Below, in pieces: positions 26,501-35,920 of a stretch of 64,000 nt of DNA. The position numbers and the translations under genes were made by a program. Source of the DNA: Pseudoramibacter faecis (lineage in GTDB: Bacteria; Bacillota; Clostridia; Eubacteriales; Eubacteriaceae); NCBI RefSeq assembly GCF_036289405.1, contig NZ_JAYFFI010000002.1, positions 146,918 to 210,917 of the forward strand, in the 5' to 3' direction. Position 1 is the first letter of the stretch. Each line of letters starts with the position of its first letter. The notes beneath the pieces are model-generated. The model was not told the DNA's origin and ran no database searches. It was given only the letters and a program-made list of their open reading frames with translations.

Positions 26501-28249
26501 TTATATTTTCCATTTTTCTGTTTGATATTGCATATCCCAAAGTTTTTGATACAATCCTATTTGCTTCATCAATTCATTATGTGTTCCTTTTTGACTGATG
26601 CTACCGTCTTCAATAACAAGAATTTGATCTACATCCTGTATTGTCGATAATTTATGAGCAATCATAATAACCGTTTTATTCTTCAATAGCGACTGTAATG
26701 CCGATTGTATTTTTACTTCGTTTTCTACATCTATATTTGCAGTCGCCTCGTCTAAAAGTACTATCGGAGCATCTTTTATTAAAGCTCTGGCAATTGCAAT
26801 TCTTTGCTTCTCACCGCCGGAAAGAGTTGAACCGCCTTCTCCCGGTACAGTATCGTATCCCTCAGGGAGTTCCATAATAAAATCGTGACATCCGGCTTTT
26901 TTTGCCGCTTCAATGACTTCATCCAAGCATGCCGACGGTTTTCCTATTCTAATATTGTTCAAAATAGAATCCTGAAACAAAAGAATATCTTGAAATACAA
27001 AACTCAGATTGTGCAGTAAATGTTCATAAGACAATTTTTGAATTTCCTTGCCGCCTATTTTTATTTTTCCCTGCTGGGCATCCCAAAACCTTCCAAGTAA
27101 GTTAATAATAGTTGTCTTTCCGCTGCCGGATAATCCCACCAATGCCGTAGTTGTTTTTTCCGGAACATTAAAGGAAATTTCCCTAAGAACAGGGGTACTA
27201 TCATAAGCAAAGCTGACATTCTCATAGGAAATATCAAATTGATGCAGCTCTTTTTCTCCGGAAATATCGGACATAACAGGAATGTTATCAATCATATCCA
27301 TGCGTTCCAAGGATTGATTTGTCATTTTTGCAAATATGCTGAAAATGCCCATCCCTTCTATCCCTTGAAACAAGCCGAAAGATGAAAGAGTTAATAAAAA
27401 CAATCGCATATAATCAATGTCATTCAGAAGAAAAAGCATTCCTGCCAAGAAAATGATACCGGTGGTTATCGCTCGAAACCAAAATTGAAATAAGGCAATT
27501 GGAAAAAGATGTGAAAGCTCATTGCGAATAGATTCATCCCGCATTTTTTCAAATATCTTCATGATTTTTGTCTCATATTTCTTTTCCGTTTGACATGATT
27601 TCAAAATATGAATCCCATGGATGAATTCAACTGTTTCCTCTGTCACCGTCCCGATGAGTTTTTGCCGATTTAAATTTAATCTATCCTGTGTTGAAGCAAG
27701 ACGCCTATATGTATACCGAGCCGGTATTAACAAGAGTACAGAGAAAATAAATACCCTATAGTCCACACAGAACAGAAATATTAAACCGATAACTAAAGAA
27801 GGAATTCCCGTTGCAGCTTTTTCAATAACGCCTATTCCTTCTATTTCAAGAAATGCCGCATCCGAAGTAATTGTGGATATAAGATCTCCTTGATTCTTTT
27901 TGCTGAAAAAGCCCAATGAAGCTTGTTTAAGGTGCGAACCTAAAGCGATCCGCTTCTCACATATCGCCTCGTACCCGGCTCCTGAACGCAAACGCAGGAT
28001 AGCATATCTTAAAATAATGCGGCAGATAATTGTTACTGCCATAACGGCGATACAGAATATAAGTGTTTTTTCATCAAGCTGTCTTGTTGCATTTTTATTT
28101 AATTCCGGTATGGATGCAACCAAATAGTAAGCCATGACCAGGGGAAGCATAATGAATATTCCATCTAAAAAGTTAAATAGGAATGAAAGGTAGAGCTTTC
28201 TGCGCTGTGCTTTCATCAGCTCCAAAAATTTATAAACCGTTTTTAGCAT
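26501..28249 (-). CDS. ABC half-transporter (permease + ATPase), module 1, second partner
   Basis: A 582-residue half-transporter starting MLKTVYKFLELMKAQRRKLY at 28249 with GGAG upstream. It has an N-terminal six-helix exporter-type membrane domain (about residues 20-300). The nucleotide-binding domain has Walker A VGLSGSGKTT, signature LSGGEKQRIAIARALI and Walker B VLLDEATANID. It overlaps the preceding half-transporter by 20 bases, so the two probably form a heterodimer. Close pairing with an ECF module and an S component suggests import, as in the YbtPQ/IrtAB group of exporter-fold metallophore importers. That role is inferred. Confidence 0.8.
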   Translation of the reverse strand: MLKTVYKFLELMKAQRRKLYLSFLFNFLDGIFIMLPLVMAYYLVASIPELNKNATRQLDEKTLIFCIAVMAVTIICRIILRYAILRLRSGAGYEAICEKRIALGSHLKQASLGFFSKKNQGDLISTITSDAAFLEIEGIGVIEKAATGIPSLVIGLIFLFCVDYRVFIFSVLLLIPARYTYRRLASTQDRLNLNRQKLIGTVTEETVEFIHGIHILKSCQTEKKYETKIMKIFEKMRDESIRNELSHLFPIALFQFWFRAITTGIIFLAGMLFLLNDIDYMRLFLLTLSSFGLFQGIEGMGIFSIFAKMTNQSLERMDMIDNIPVMSDISGEKELHQFDISYENVSFAYDSTPVLREISFNVPEKTTTALVGLSGSGKTTIINLLGRFWDAQQGKIKIGGKEIQKLSYEHLLHNLSFVFQDILLFQDSILNNIRIGKPSACLDEVIEAAKKAGCHDFIMELPEGYDTVPGEGGSTLSGGEKQRIAIARALIKDAPIVLLDEATANIDVENEVKIQSALQSLLKNKTVIMIAHKLSTIQDVDQILVIEDGSISQKGTHNELMKQIGLYQKLWDMQYQTEKWKI

Positions 28250-29999
28250 AGAAAGGCTCCTTTCTTTCACTGATTTTCGAGGTTTCCGAAAGATAGGCAG
28301 ACCACATTTTTTTGTATAAGGCAGAGGTTTTAATCAACTCCTCATGCTTCCCCACAGAATCCAGCTTTCCGGCGTCAAGTACAATAATCTTGTCACAATC
28401 TGTAACTGTCGGAAGCCTATGTGCAATAACAACCAATGTTTTGTTTTTACATAAAGCCATCAATGAGTCCTGAATTTTATTCTGATTCTCCATGTCGGTA
28501 TAGGCAGTCGCCTCATCTAAAATCAAAATGGGAGCATTTTTCAAAATTGCTCTTGCAATGACAATTCTTTGCCGCTGCCCGCCAGACAGTTTTGCTCCCG
28601 CATTTCCGACAACGGTATCGTAACCGTGCTCAAGTTTTTCGATAAAATCACTGCATTGTGCATTCGTTGCAGCAATTTTGACTTCCTCGTCTGTTGCTGC
28701 CGGGTTTCCTAATCGTATATTTTCCATGATAGACATATTAAACAAAAATGTATCCTGTGTTACATAACTGATTTTTGCCATTAACTCTGAAAGCGAAAGA
28801 CTTTTATAGTCTACACCGCCAATTGTGATGCATCCATCCGTCACATCCCAAAATCTTGCAAGGAGATTTGCAATCGTAGTCTTTCCGCTGCCTGAAGGAC
28901 CAACAATAGCCACTTTAGTATTTTCCTCAATCGTAAGAGAAATATCATGTAAAACCGTTTCCTTTCCATAGGCAAAAGAAACATTGCTCAGCTCAATTTT
29001 ATTATTTGAAATCGTTTCTCCTGAAGCAATTTCTTTTAATTCCGATGCGGAAAGAATTTCGTCAATCAGATGTTTTCCATTTCTTATGTGATAGAAATTG
29101 TCCATAAACTCGGTAAATTTAAGCAAAGATGAACCAAGTCCCACGGAAAGCAACACGGAAAAGAGAAAAATCTGTCCCGAAAGATCTCTATGCACATAGA
29201 GGTGTCCGCCAACACACAAAACACTTACTGTAATAGAAGACAATAAAACCAATGCCGGCGCTGAAACGATATGCATTTTGTTATACAGTTTTAATGTGGA
29301 TTTTTTGTAATTACGAATGGCTTCCTCATATTTAGAATAAGCCCTTTTTTCTTGACCGAATATTTTAATTTCCTTATTTCCCCGTATATATTCAATAACT
29401 CTATCGTTCATATGTTCCAGTGCCGAATAGTATGTGCTTGCGAACTCGTTCATGATGCCGATATACATTGGTAAATAAAAAATTAAAGTCAGTACGGCGG
29501 GTACCATTACAGCCAAAGCCATTCGCCAATCAACAAAAAACAAACTAACGATAATTCCCACAGGAATCAAAACATTTGATGTTGTTTCAGGTATAGCATG
29601 AGCTAAAGGAAATTCGAGCCGTTCCGTTCCGTCAATCAACATATGTTGAAAATGTCCTGTCCCATGCAGTTGCATATATCCCAGCGGCATCCGTAGCATC
29701 TTATTCGTTATAGCAATTCGTATCTCTCCCAGTATGCGAAAAGCCGTTTTATGAGAAATTGCAGTGGATAAACCGTGGCAGATAAGCTGTAAAACAAAAG
29801 CTGCAAGAATAAAAAGTGTGTCTATGATAATATCTTTATAGCTAAATCCCGACACAAGTCCGTTTAATAAACGATAAAGGATATAGTAGGGAGCAAGTCC
29901 CCAAAATACGCTCGCAATTGCCAGCAAAACGGAACCGATATATGAGGTTGTATAAGGTTTTAAGAAGTCAACAAATCTTCTTTCACCGTTCTTGTCCAT
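28230..29999 (-). CDS. ABC half-transporter (permease + ATPase), module 1, first partner
   Basis: A 589-residue exporter-fold half-transporter. The ATG at 29999 has AGGAGG. The membrane domain spans about residues 18-310. The ATPase has Walker A VGPSGSGKTT, signature LSGGQRQRIVIARAIL and Walker B LILDEATAYTD. The D-loop replaces the common SLD by YTD, as the partner in module 2 does with FAD, which suggests one half of each heterodimer is specialised. It resembles YbtP/Irp6-type proteins. The substrate is unknown. Confidence 0.8.
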   Translation of the reverse strand: MDKNGERRFVDFLKPYTTSYIGSVLLAIASVFWGLAPYYILYRLLNGLVSGFSYKDIIIDTLFILAAFVLQLICHGLSTAISHKTAFRILGEIRIAITNKMLRMPLGYMQLHGTGHFQHMLIDGTERLEFPLAHAIPETTSNVLIPVGIIVSLFFVDWRMALAVMVPAVLTLIFYLPMYIGIMNEFASTYYSALEHMNDRVIEYIRGNKEIKIFGQEKRAYSKYEEAIRNYKKSTLKLYNKMHIVSAPALVLLSSITVSVLCVGGHLYVHRDLSGQIFLFSVLLSVGLGSSLLKFTEFMDNFYHIRNGKHLIDEILSASELKEIASGETISNNKIELSNVSFAYGKETVLHDISLTIEENTKVAIVGPSGSGKTTIANLLARFWDVTDGCITIGGVDYKSLSLSELMAKISYVTQDTFLFNMSIMENIRLGNPAATDEEVKIAATNAQCSDFIEKLEHGYDTVVGNAGAKLSGGQRQRIVIARAILKNAPILILDEATAYTDMENQNKIQDSLMALCKNKTLVVIAHRLPTVTDCDKIIVLDAGKLDSVGKHEELIKTSALYKKMWSAYLSETSKISERKEPFYAKNGL

Positions 30000-30018
30000 A
30001 AAGCCTCCTATATTTATT

Positions 30019-30606
30019 TTAATCTATATTCTTGAAATGTTTTTTCAAAATGACCTTTCCTATATAGACGCCGATAACTCCGCAGATAATTGCCGACACC
30101 ATACCCAATGCTGCAAATCCGCCGGTAAAAAATTTTACATAGGCATATATTTCATCTTTACCGAGTCCCATATCGGTCCATTTTTTTACTTCTCTATCAA
30201 GAAAGAAAATGAACGGAATGCATCCGCCAAAGAAATAGGCAGCCTGTGTAAATCCATAACCGACACCAACAGCTATGGTTTTGAAATTCGTCTTAAAAAC
30301 GATGATATCTGCGATAAGACTTACGACAATGACACAAATCAAACAGGTAATACTCCCCATACCGGTCAGAGTAAAAAAGGCAGTTCCTAAGCTTACAAGT
30401 AAAGTCATCGCTCCGAAATGTTCAATTTTTTTAACAACGAATAGAACGATGCTTCCCATGATAAGTGCGGTAATACTCGGTGCAAATACATGCATAACAG
30501 GAATCATTACAGCGGTTAACATCCCGACCCCATAGATTACCGCAGCATGAACAGCTGCCAGCAAACCGATTAAGACAAAATCACTGACTTTCCATTTATT
30601 ACTCAT
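30019..30606 (-). CDS. Trep_Strep/MptD-family membrane protein, putative ECF S component (module 1)
   Basis: A 195-residue integral membrane protein with five to six hydrophobic helices and an N-terminal MSNKWKVSDFVLIGLLAAVHAA. This resembles the Trep_Strep conserved membrane family, which is proposed to act as the substrate-binding (S) subunit of ECF transporters. It sits between the fused ECF ATPase (12 bases away) and the two ABC half-transporters. The substrate is unknown. Its counterpart in module 2 is at 37340. Confidence 0.75.
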   Translation of the reverse strand: MSNKWKVSDFVLIGLLAAVHAAVIYGVGMLTAVMIPVMHVFAPSITALIMGSIVLFVVKKIEHFGAMTLLVSLGTAFFTLTGMGSITCLICVIVVSLIADIIVFKTNFKTIAVGVGYGFTQAAYFFGGCIPFIFFLDREVKKWTDMGLGKDEIYAYVKFFTGGFAALGMVSAIICGVIGVYIGKVILKKHFKNID

Positions 30607-30618
30607 TTTTTATTCCTC

Positions 30619-32085
30619 TTATAAATTTTCTTTAAAAATAAGATTAAGTTGTTCTGTATCTCTCAAAGGAAAATCCTTTAATATCTTTCCATCTTCCAAA
30701 AGTACTGCACGATTGCAAACGGATAAAATGAATTCGTAATCATGTGTAATGATAATGGATGCGTTTTTGTTTCCTGTAATAGAATCGATTAAATCACAAA
30801 CCTTTTGCATACTTTCGTAGTCCAAACCGCTTGTGGGTTCATCAAATACATTAACCCTCTTATTTAACAGATAAGAGGCTGCAATCACCAAACGCTGTTT
30901 CTGCCCCATGGATAAAATCGTAGGGTGCTGTTCTTTCATATCAGAAAGATGTAATATATCAAGAACTTTTTGTATCCGGCTTTCTATATCAGCTTGACTT
31001 TCGTTTCCAAGGAGCAAATCGTTATACACGCTGTATCCGAAAAGTTGAAAATCCACATTCTGCATGACATAGCTCGTAGTTTTACTTCGATCTTTTGTTG
31101 CAAACCTTTTTCCGTCAAAGTTAATAATTCCTCCTTGTTCTTTTTTTAGCCCGCATAAAATTTTGGCGAGTGTTGTTTTCCCGCATCCGTTCTTTCCGAG
31201 CAAAGCCACTTTGTCACCCGGAAAAACAGAGAATGAAATTCCCTTCAATATTTCTCTTTCTTTTTTATATCTGAAAGTAATGTCCTTCAGCTCCAAGAGA
31301 GGGTTATCAAATATATCCTTCGGAGGGTCTCTGACAACGCTTTGAAAAAGATTTATTCCTCGCAATCCCTTTTCATGAAGCATGTCGTTGCTCAGAGTTT
31401 TCAATTCGGATCTCTCATATACGCCGGATATCTTGCCATTTCCCATTACAATCAGTCTGTCGCAAAGATTTTTCATATAAAAAAGGCGATGCTCGATAAC
31501 AATTATAGTGTAGCCGTTTGCTTTTAATTTCTCGAAGATTTCCGACAGTAAAAGAATAGATTGATAATCCAAATTAGATGAAGGCTCATCCAACAGAAGA
31601 ATACCGGTCTTGAGCATTAGGATGGAAGCAATTGCAACCTTTTGTTTTTCACCACCGGATAAATCCGACAATTTCTTTTCGATTATGTTATTTAAAGAAA
31701 GCAGCGAAACGATATACTTCATTCGCCGCTCGATTTCCTGCTTGGGAATTCCGTAATTTTCACAAGCATAAACGAGATCTGACAGCACATCAGCTGTAAA
31801 AAATTGATTTTCCGGATTCTGAAAAACAGAAGATGTAATTTTGGATATGTCACATATACGAAACGGAGCGATGTTTTTACCGTTCAAGTAAATATTTCCT
31901 GATTTCTCCCCGTCAAAAAACAGGGGACATAAACCGTTGATACAGCGGAACAGAGTGGATTTTCCCGAACCGCTTCTTCCGGTAATAACTACAAATTCTC
32001 CCTTCTTAATGGAAAGGGTTACTTCTTCAATCGTTTGAAATTCATTATCTTTATACCTATAACTCAGCTTTTCCAATCGGATCAT
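30619..32085 (-). CDS. Fused double ATPase of an ECF transporter, module 1
   Basis: A 488-residue protein with two complete ABC ATPase domains, equivalent to EcfA1 plus EcfA2 in one chain. The first has Walker A TGRSGSGKST (near residue 36), signature LSGGEKQKVAIAS and Walker B ILLLDEPSSNLD. The second has LGKNGCGKTTLAKIL (near residue 295), a shortened signature LSMGQKQRLVIAA (second Gly replaced by Met) and VNVFDEPTSGLD. It powers the S/T pair encoded on either side. Confidence 0.85.
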   Translation of the reverse strand: MIRLEKLSYRYKDNEFQTIEEVTLSIKKGEFVVITGRSGSGKSTLFRCINGLCPLFFDGEKSGNIYLNGKNIAPFRICDISKITSSVFQNPENQFFTADVLSDLVYACENYGIPKQEIERRMKYIVSLLSLNNIIEKKLSDLSGGEKQKVAIASILMLKTGILLLDEPSSNLDYQSILLLSEIFEKLKANGYTIIVIEHRLFYMKNLCDRLIVMGNGKISGVYERSELKTLSNDMLHEKGLRGINLFQSVVRDPPKDIFDNPLLELKDITFRYKKEREILKGISFSVFPGDKVALLGKNGCGKTTLAKILCGLKKEQGGIINFDGKRFATKDRSKTTSYVMQNVDFQLFGYSVYNDLLLGNESQADIESRIQKVLDILHLSDMKEQHPTILSMGQKQRLVIAASYLLNKRVNVFDEPTSGLDYESMQKVCDLIDSITGNKNASIIITHDYEFILSVCNRAVLLEDGKILKDFPLRDTEQLNLIFKENL

Positions 32086-32094
32086 TGTGTTTTC

Positions 32095-32769
32095 TTACCT
32101 CAAAAAATTTATTGTTAGACTTAATATAAATGCAACAATGGTGATTGCTGAAAATACGATGTCTTTTTTGCGGATCTTCACATTAAAATATGTACTTCGA
32201 CAATTCGTATTTTCTATCCCTTTTACAAGTGCCGCACAGGAAAATTCTTCTGCCATATGCATGCTACGAAACAGCATAGGAACTAATAAATACTCAAGCA
32301 TCCTCAACGGATGGAATATCACTCCTTTCCACGAGGTATCTATTCCTTTAAGTTTCATTGCCTCAACTATGGTAAAAAAATCTTCCCTTAGTGAAGTAAA
32401 GTGGCGAAACATTACCGCAATGCTCAGAATAACGCCTTTGGGAAGCCTGCATTTTTCAAGAGCAGTTGTAATTTCGGATAAATTCTTTTGTCCTTTGATT
32501 GCTGATCCTAACATCATAAACGGAATGATTCGCTGAATGATAAAAGCGATAATACCGATAATAAAAAATATAGGAGTTCGCAATATAAGAATTTGCATAT
32601 GAGTAACCGCATAATAATAAAAATAAAGAACTCCAAAAGTTACCGCATAACGAATTAAAGTATAATATTGTCTCCCTGCTATCAGCACGATTACTGCAAT
32701 AAAAAAGGATAGTAATGTCACTTCCGGTTTTCCTGAAAGCAACATAAATACCATAATCAGCAAATCCAA
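32095..32769 (-). CDS. ECF transporter T component (EcfT), module 1; start uncertain
   Basis: A 224-residue membrane protein with the EcfT coupling-helix motif around AMKLKGIDTSWKG and AEEFSCAALVKGIEN (the Ala-Arg-Gly-type motifs are degenerate). The first usable start in frame is a TTG at 32769 with no ribosome site. However, the frame stays open upstream and encodes TFDFRTILFLDLL, which aligns with the N-terminal LDVRYKFLLLI of the module 2 EcfT. The only codons after the upstream TGA are ATC, ACA and ACG, placed 3-9 bases after AGGGAG. Either a non-AUG start is used or a start codon has mutated. Confidence 0.7.
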   Translation of the reverse strand: MDLLIMVFMLLSGKPEVTLLSFFIAVIVLIAGRQYYTLIRYAVTFGVLYFYYYAVTHMQILILRTPIFFIIGIIAFIIQRIIPFMMLGSAIKGQKNLSEITTALEKCRLPKGVILSIAVMFRHFTSLREDFFTIVEAMKLKGIDTSWKGVIFHPLRMLEYLLVPMLFRSMHMAEEFSCAALVKGIENTNCRSTYFNVKIRKKDIVFSAITIVAFILSLTINFLR

Positions 32770-32926
32770 AAAAAGAATTGTCCTGAAATCAAAAGTTCTA
32801 TTTTTTCTTGTTTTATTCGTTGTGATTCACTCCCTTGCAATATACACCTTGAATAAGCCTGTTTTTACGTCAGACTTTATGGTATACTAACATATTATAG
32901 TTAGCTACATCTAACGTTTTGAAAGC

Positions 32927-32960
32927 TTTTGGCTTTTAGCTATACTTTTTGGCTTCTATC
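32927..32960. repeat. Direct repeats upstream of the AraC regulator, possible operator
   Basis: TTTTGGCTT occurs at 32927-32935 and again at 32947-32955, a 20-bp spacing (two helical turns), each followed by a TA-rich half. Tandem same-strand half-sites are usual for AraC-family binding. A GTTAG/CTAAC inverted repeat lies just upstream (about 32900-32915). The site serves the gap between ecfT (left) and araC (right). Confidence 0.45.
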
Positions 32961-32988
32961 ATAATCAAAATAAGGAGGGGGGAGAATT

Positions 32989-33960
32989 TTGAATAAAGGA
33001 TATCGGAGTTTTATCGAACATACAGATAGCAAGCTTTCAAAAGCCAACTCTTTTATGAACCCTTGCTTCAATACATATCAGTTCTCATCGGAATTAGGTA
33101 AGGGATATACATCTATATATGAACTGGGATCTTATGCAAGTATTTGCATTGCGGAACATTCATATATTCGCGATTTTGAATATGCTGTGATATCGGACGA
33201 TTCTATCTCTATCCAACAATACGATTCCATTGATTCGGAGCATAGCTATCCCAAGGGTGATGTTTATTCCGGGATGCAGTATATTGACTATACTCCTGAT
33301 AATGAAGTGTATAGATATGTTATTAAAAAAGATATTCCCGCAAAGCTTATCGGTATACAGCTTATGCCGGAATATTACGATGTGTACTTAAAAAGAGAAT
33401 TTGGTATAAACAGCGTCAATCTTAAAGAAGATCTGAAAGTATTCCCGCATGGTATTTCCATTCCTGAAATATCATCTGTTTTTAACCAGATTCGTAATTT
33501 TAAAGGTAATGAATACAGTTCAAAGTTATTTTTCAAAAGCAAAATTGATGAATTAGCCGCCATCATTATTCAAAAGGCAGATATATTTCGAGGTTTAAAC
33601 GCAGGTGTTTCCGTTGCGGATCGAAATGCTATTATAGAAATTATGGCGTATTTGAATCAAAATTTATCAAAGAATTTTTCACTGACGGAATTGTCCGCAG
33701 ATGCCTATATGAGCATTTCAAAATTCAAGTATGTATTTAAGACAGTTGTCGGTCAATCTCTTTCAGAATACATGACGCAAAAAAGAATGGAACATGCCTG
33801 TGAAATGTTATCATATAGTAATTTATATATTGCAGAGATTGCCCATCTCGTTGGATATAAAAATGCCGGAAGTTTTTCTTTTCAATTTAAAAAATATATG
33901 GGAGTACTCCCAAATGATTACAGACTGAGCAGAACCAATCTGCATGTAAATTCCGGTTAA
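32989..33960 (+). CDS. AraC-family transcriptional regulator, module 1
   Basis: A 323-residue regulator with a TTG start after a long purine run (AGGAGGGGGGAG). The C-terminal double helix-turn-helix is complete (NFSLTELSADAYMSISKFKY...FKTVVG and LYIAEIAHLVGYKNAGSFSF...QFKKYMGVLPNDYR). The N-terminal about 200 residues form the ligand-sensing part. The YbtA-type arrangement, with a divergent regulator beside the transporter operon, suggests it activates the leftward module when its ligand is present. Confidence 0.85.
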   Translation: MNKGYRSFIEHTDSKLSKANSFMNPCFNTYQFSSELGKGYTSIYELGSYASICIAEHSYIRDFEYAVISDDSISIQQYDSIDSEHSYPKGDVYSGMQYIDYTPDNEVYRYVIKKDIPAKLIGIQLMPEYYDVYLKREFGINSVNLKEDLKVFPHGISIPEISSVFNQIRNFKGNEYSSKLFFKSKIDELAAIIIQKADIFRGLNAGVSVADRNAIIEIMAYLNQNLSKNFSLTELSADAYMSISKFKYVFKTVVGQSLSEYMTQKRMEHACEMLSYSNLYIAEIAHLVGYKNAGSFSFQFKKYMGVLPNDYRLSRTNLHVNSG

Positions 33961-34027
33961 TATACAATTGATATTGTTAGACCGTAGAAATAAAAAATCA
34001 AATACAACTTAAATAGTGTTATGAAAG

Positions 34028-34058
34028 AAGCGTTGCAGTTATAAAAATTGCAACGCTT
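34028..34058. terminator. Terminator between the two convergent AraC genes
   Basis: A 10-bp perfect stem AAGCGTTGCA/TGCAACGCTT with an 11-base loop lies between the convergent 3' ends, with AT-rich flanks. It may act in both directions. It sits near the axis of the mirror-image modules. Confidence 0.7.
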
Positions 34059-34067
34059 TAACATTAG

Positions 34068-35054
34068 TTAGATTGTGTTTTCAGTATCGTCGTTTCCAAA
34101 TGTGAGGTCTGCGATTTCTGACGGGTTCTTCAAGCAGTTGAACTCAATTTGCTTTCTGTATTCCGATGGAGGTATCCCGGTTTGTTTCTTAAACGAAGTG
34201 GAAAAACCGGCAGTTGTATCAAAGCCTACTTTCTTTGCGAGTTCCTCTATGGATAAATCAGAATCAGCCAATAAATGAGACGCATAGTCGGCTTTTTTTG
34301 ACAGGATGTATTTGGTGACGGTGCACCCTGTAAATTGCCTGAACAAATTTTTTAGCTTTGTTGTGCTCATATTCGCTACTCTGGAAAGCTCCGCCAGTTT
34401 TATGGTGCGTGAAAAATTCTCATCGATGTGCTGAATCACATGAACGATGCTCTCATAATCCGCGCTTTTTTTAGGCACTCTTCCGTTTCCCATTTCAATC
34501 ACCGCCGACATCAGAGCATAAGCACCTGCTATGTAATATAGTTCCGCGGCCATTCCCTTCAGAGAGCAGGCATATATTTTCTTTAGAACATTCATAATTT
34601 CGGATGACCAATTGTGGTCACCGCCCATATTTTTCAAAATCTCGAGCGGACTCGCTTTTTGCACCGTAAAAAGAGTTTCAAGATGCATTTTATAGAACGA
34701 CGGAGGATATAGAACCTCGGTATAAGCAACCCGACTTCCTTTGCGCATTAAAGTTTTGACAGGTGTACCGTTTTCCTCCAGGTAAGCGACGATTTTGCCC
34801 GGAGGAAGATGCTTTGCATATTCGAGGCGAAGCGAGATATAAAGCGAATCGTTCGGCATTGTAAGCCCGGTGTCCTTTAGAAAATAAAAATCACATTTTG
34901 TAATTATAAAATGCTCTCCATGAGGAAGGAACCAAAAATATCCCTGTGTCGTATGACCATCCCCCTGAAAGAAAGAGCCGCAGCCGAATGGATTGTTTTC
35001 ATCATTTTTTACCATCCCCATGTCCTTACACATGGAGCTGATTATATTTGTCAT
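34068..35054 (-). CDS. AraC-family transcriptional regulator, module 2
   Basis: A 328-residue regulator with the C-terminal AraC DNA-binding domain (IKLAELSRVANMSTTKLKNL...FRQFTGCTVTKYIL and LSIEELAKKVGFDTTAGFST...SFKKQTGIPPSEYRKQ). The N-terminal domain is unlike that of the module 1 regulator. It is divergent from the module 2 transporter operon and probably controls it. The ribosome site before the ATG is weak. Confidence 0.85.
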   Translation of the reverse strand: MTNIISSMCKDMGMVKNDENNPFGCGSFFQGDGHTTQGYFWFLPHGEHFIITKCDFYFLKDTGLTMPNDSLYISLRLEYAKHLPPGKIVAYLEENGTPVKTLMRKGSRVAYTEVLYPPSFYKMHLETLFTVQKASPLEILKNMGGDHNWSSEIMNVLKKIYACSLKGMAAELYYIAGAYALMSAVIEMGNGRVPKKSADYESIVHVIQHIDENFSRTIKLAELSRVANMSTTKLKNLFRQFTGCTVTKYILSKKADYASHLLADSDLSIEELAKKVGFDTTAGFSTSFKKQTGIPPSEYRKQIEFNCLKNPSEIADLTFGNDDTENTI

Positions 35055-35220
35055 TATGCATCACCATTTTTTCTATCAGACATTATTCTTTTGAGAAAAG
35101 ACATAGACGAACGCGATCTATTGCCCAAAGGAATGAGGATATATTATACTTTCAATTAGATAAGGCTAACTAATGTGATCCTAGCACAAATATACTGCTA
35201 TTTCAAGGGAGATAAACGAT

Positions 35221-35916
35221 TTGAAACTTGATGTGCGCTATAAATTCCTTTTGCTGATACTCATCAGTATCGTGGCATTTTCCGCAAAGGATATCATATA
35301 TGGAAGTATTGTCTTTATCATTGTATGTTTACTTTCTTTTCTTCTCGGACAAAGAAAAAAGACAATAAAATTCACTGCCGCTTATGTTTTGCTGCTTTTA
35401 TTTATTATTTTTTCGAAGTATATGCCGGCAGTTTTGAGCAGCATGATTCTAATGATCGTTTTATGTATAAGAATGTGCATGCCGGTTATGCTCTATGGAC
35501 AGACTTTTTTGAAAACAACAGCGGTCAGTGAAATGGTAACAGGCCTTTATGCTATGAAAATTCCCCGTGCATTTATCATTACCTTCGCGGTTGCCATGCG
35601 TTTTTTCCCTACTGCAAAAGAAGAAATTTCTCATGTGCGGGATGCGATGTCACTTCGCGGAATAGGATTTTCCCTGCGAAATTTAAGGCTGCGGCCGGCG
35701 CTTGTATTTGAAGGCTTCATGGCACCGCTTTTGGTTCGGGCATCTACCATTGCGGAAGAGCTCTCCGCAGCATCGATTACTCGCGGATTGGATAATCCCG
35801 CGCCAAGAACATCATTCATAAAGCTTGGCATAACATTCAAAGACACATTTTTGACTTTTATATTTGCAGCTATGCTGGTTTCTGTTCTGCTGATGAGGAC
35901 AATTGTCGGGAGGTGA
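35221..35916 (+). CDS. ECF transporter T component (EcfT), module 2
   Basis: A 231-residue membrane protein with a TTG start preceded by AAGGGAG. The N-terminus MKLDVRYKFLLLILISIVAF matches the EcfT (D/N)xRxK pattern. The cytoplasmic coupling motifs DAMSLRGIGFS and SAASITRGLDNPAPRTSF (the Ala-Arg-Gly type) are conserved. It is the first gene of the rightward module. The stop overlaps the ribosome site of the fused ATPase. Confidence 0.85.
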   Translation: MKLDVRYKFLLLILISIVAFSAKDIIYGSIVFIIVCLLSFLLGQRKKTIKFTAAYVLLLLFIIFSKYMPAVLSSMILMIVLCIRMCMPVMLYGQTFLKTTAVSEMVTGLYAMKIPRAFIITFAVAMRFFPTAKEEISHVRDAMSLRGIGFSLRNLRLRPALVFEGFMAPLLVRASTIAEELSAASITRGLDNPAPRTSFIKLGITFKDTFLTFIFAAMLVSVLLMRTIVGR

Positions 35917-35920
35917 TGAA

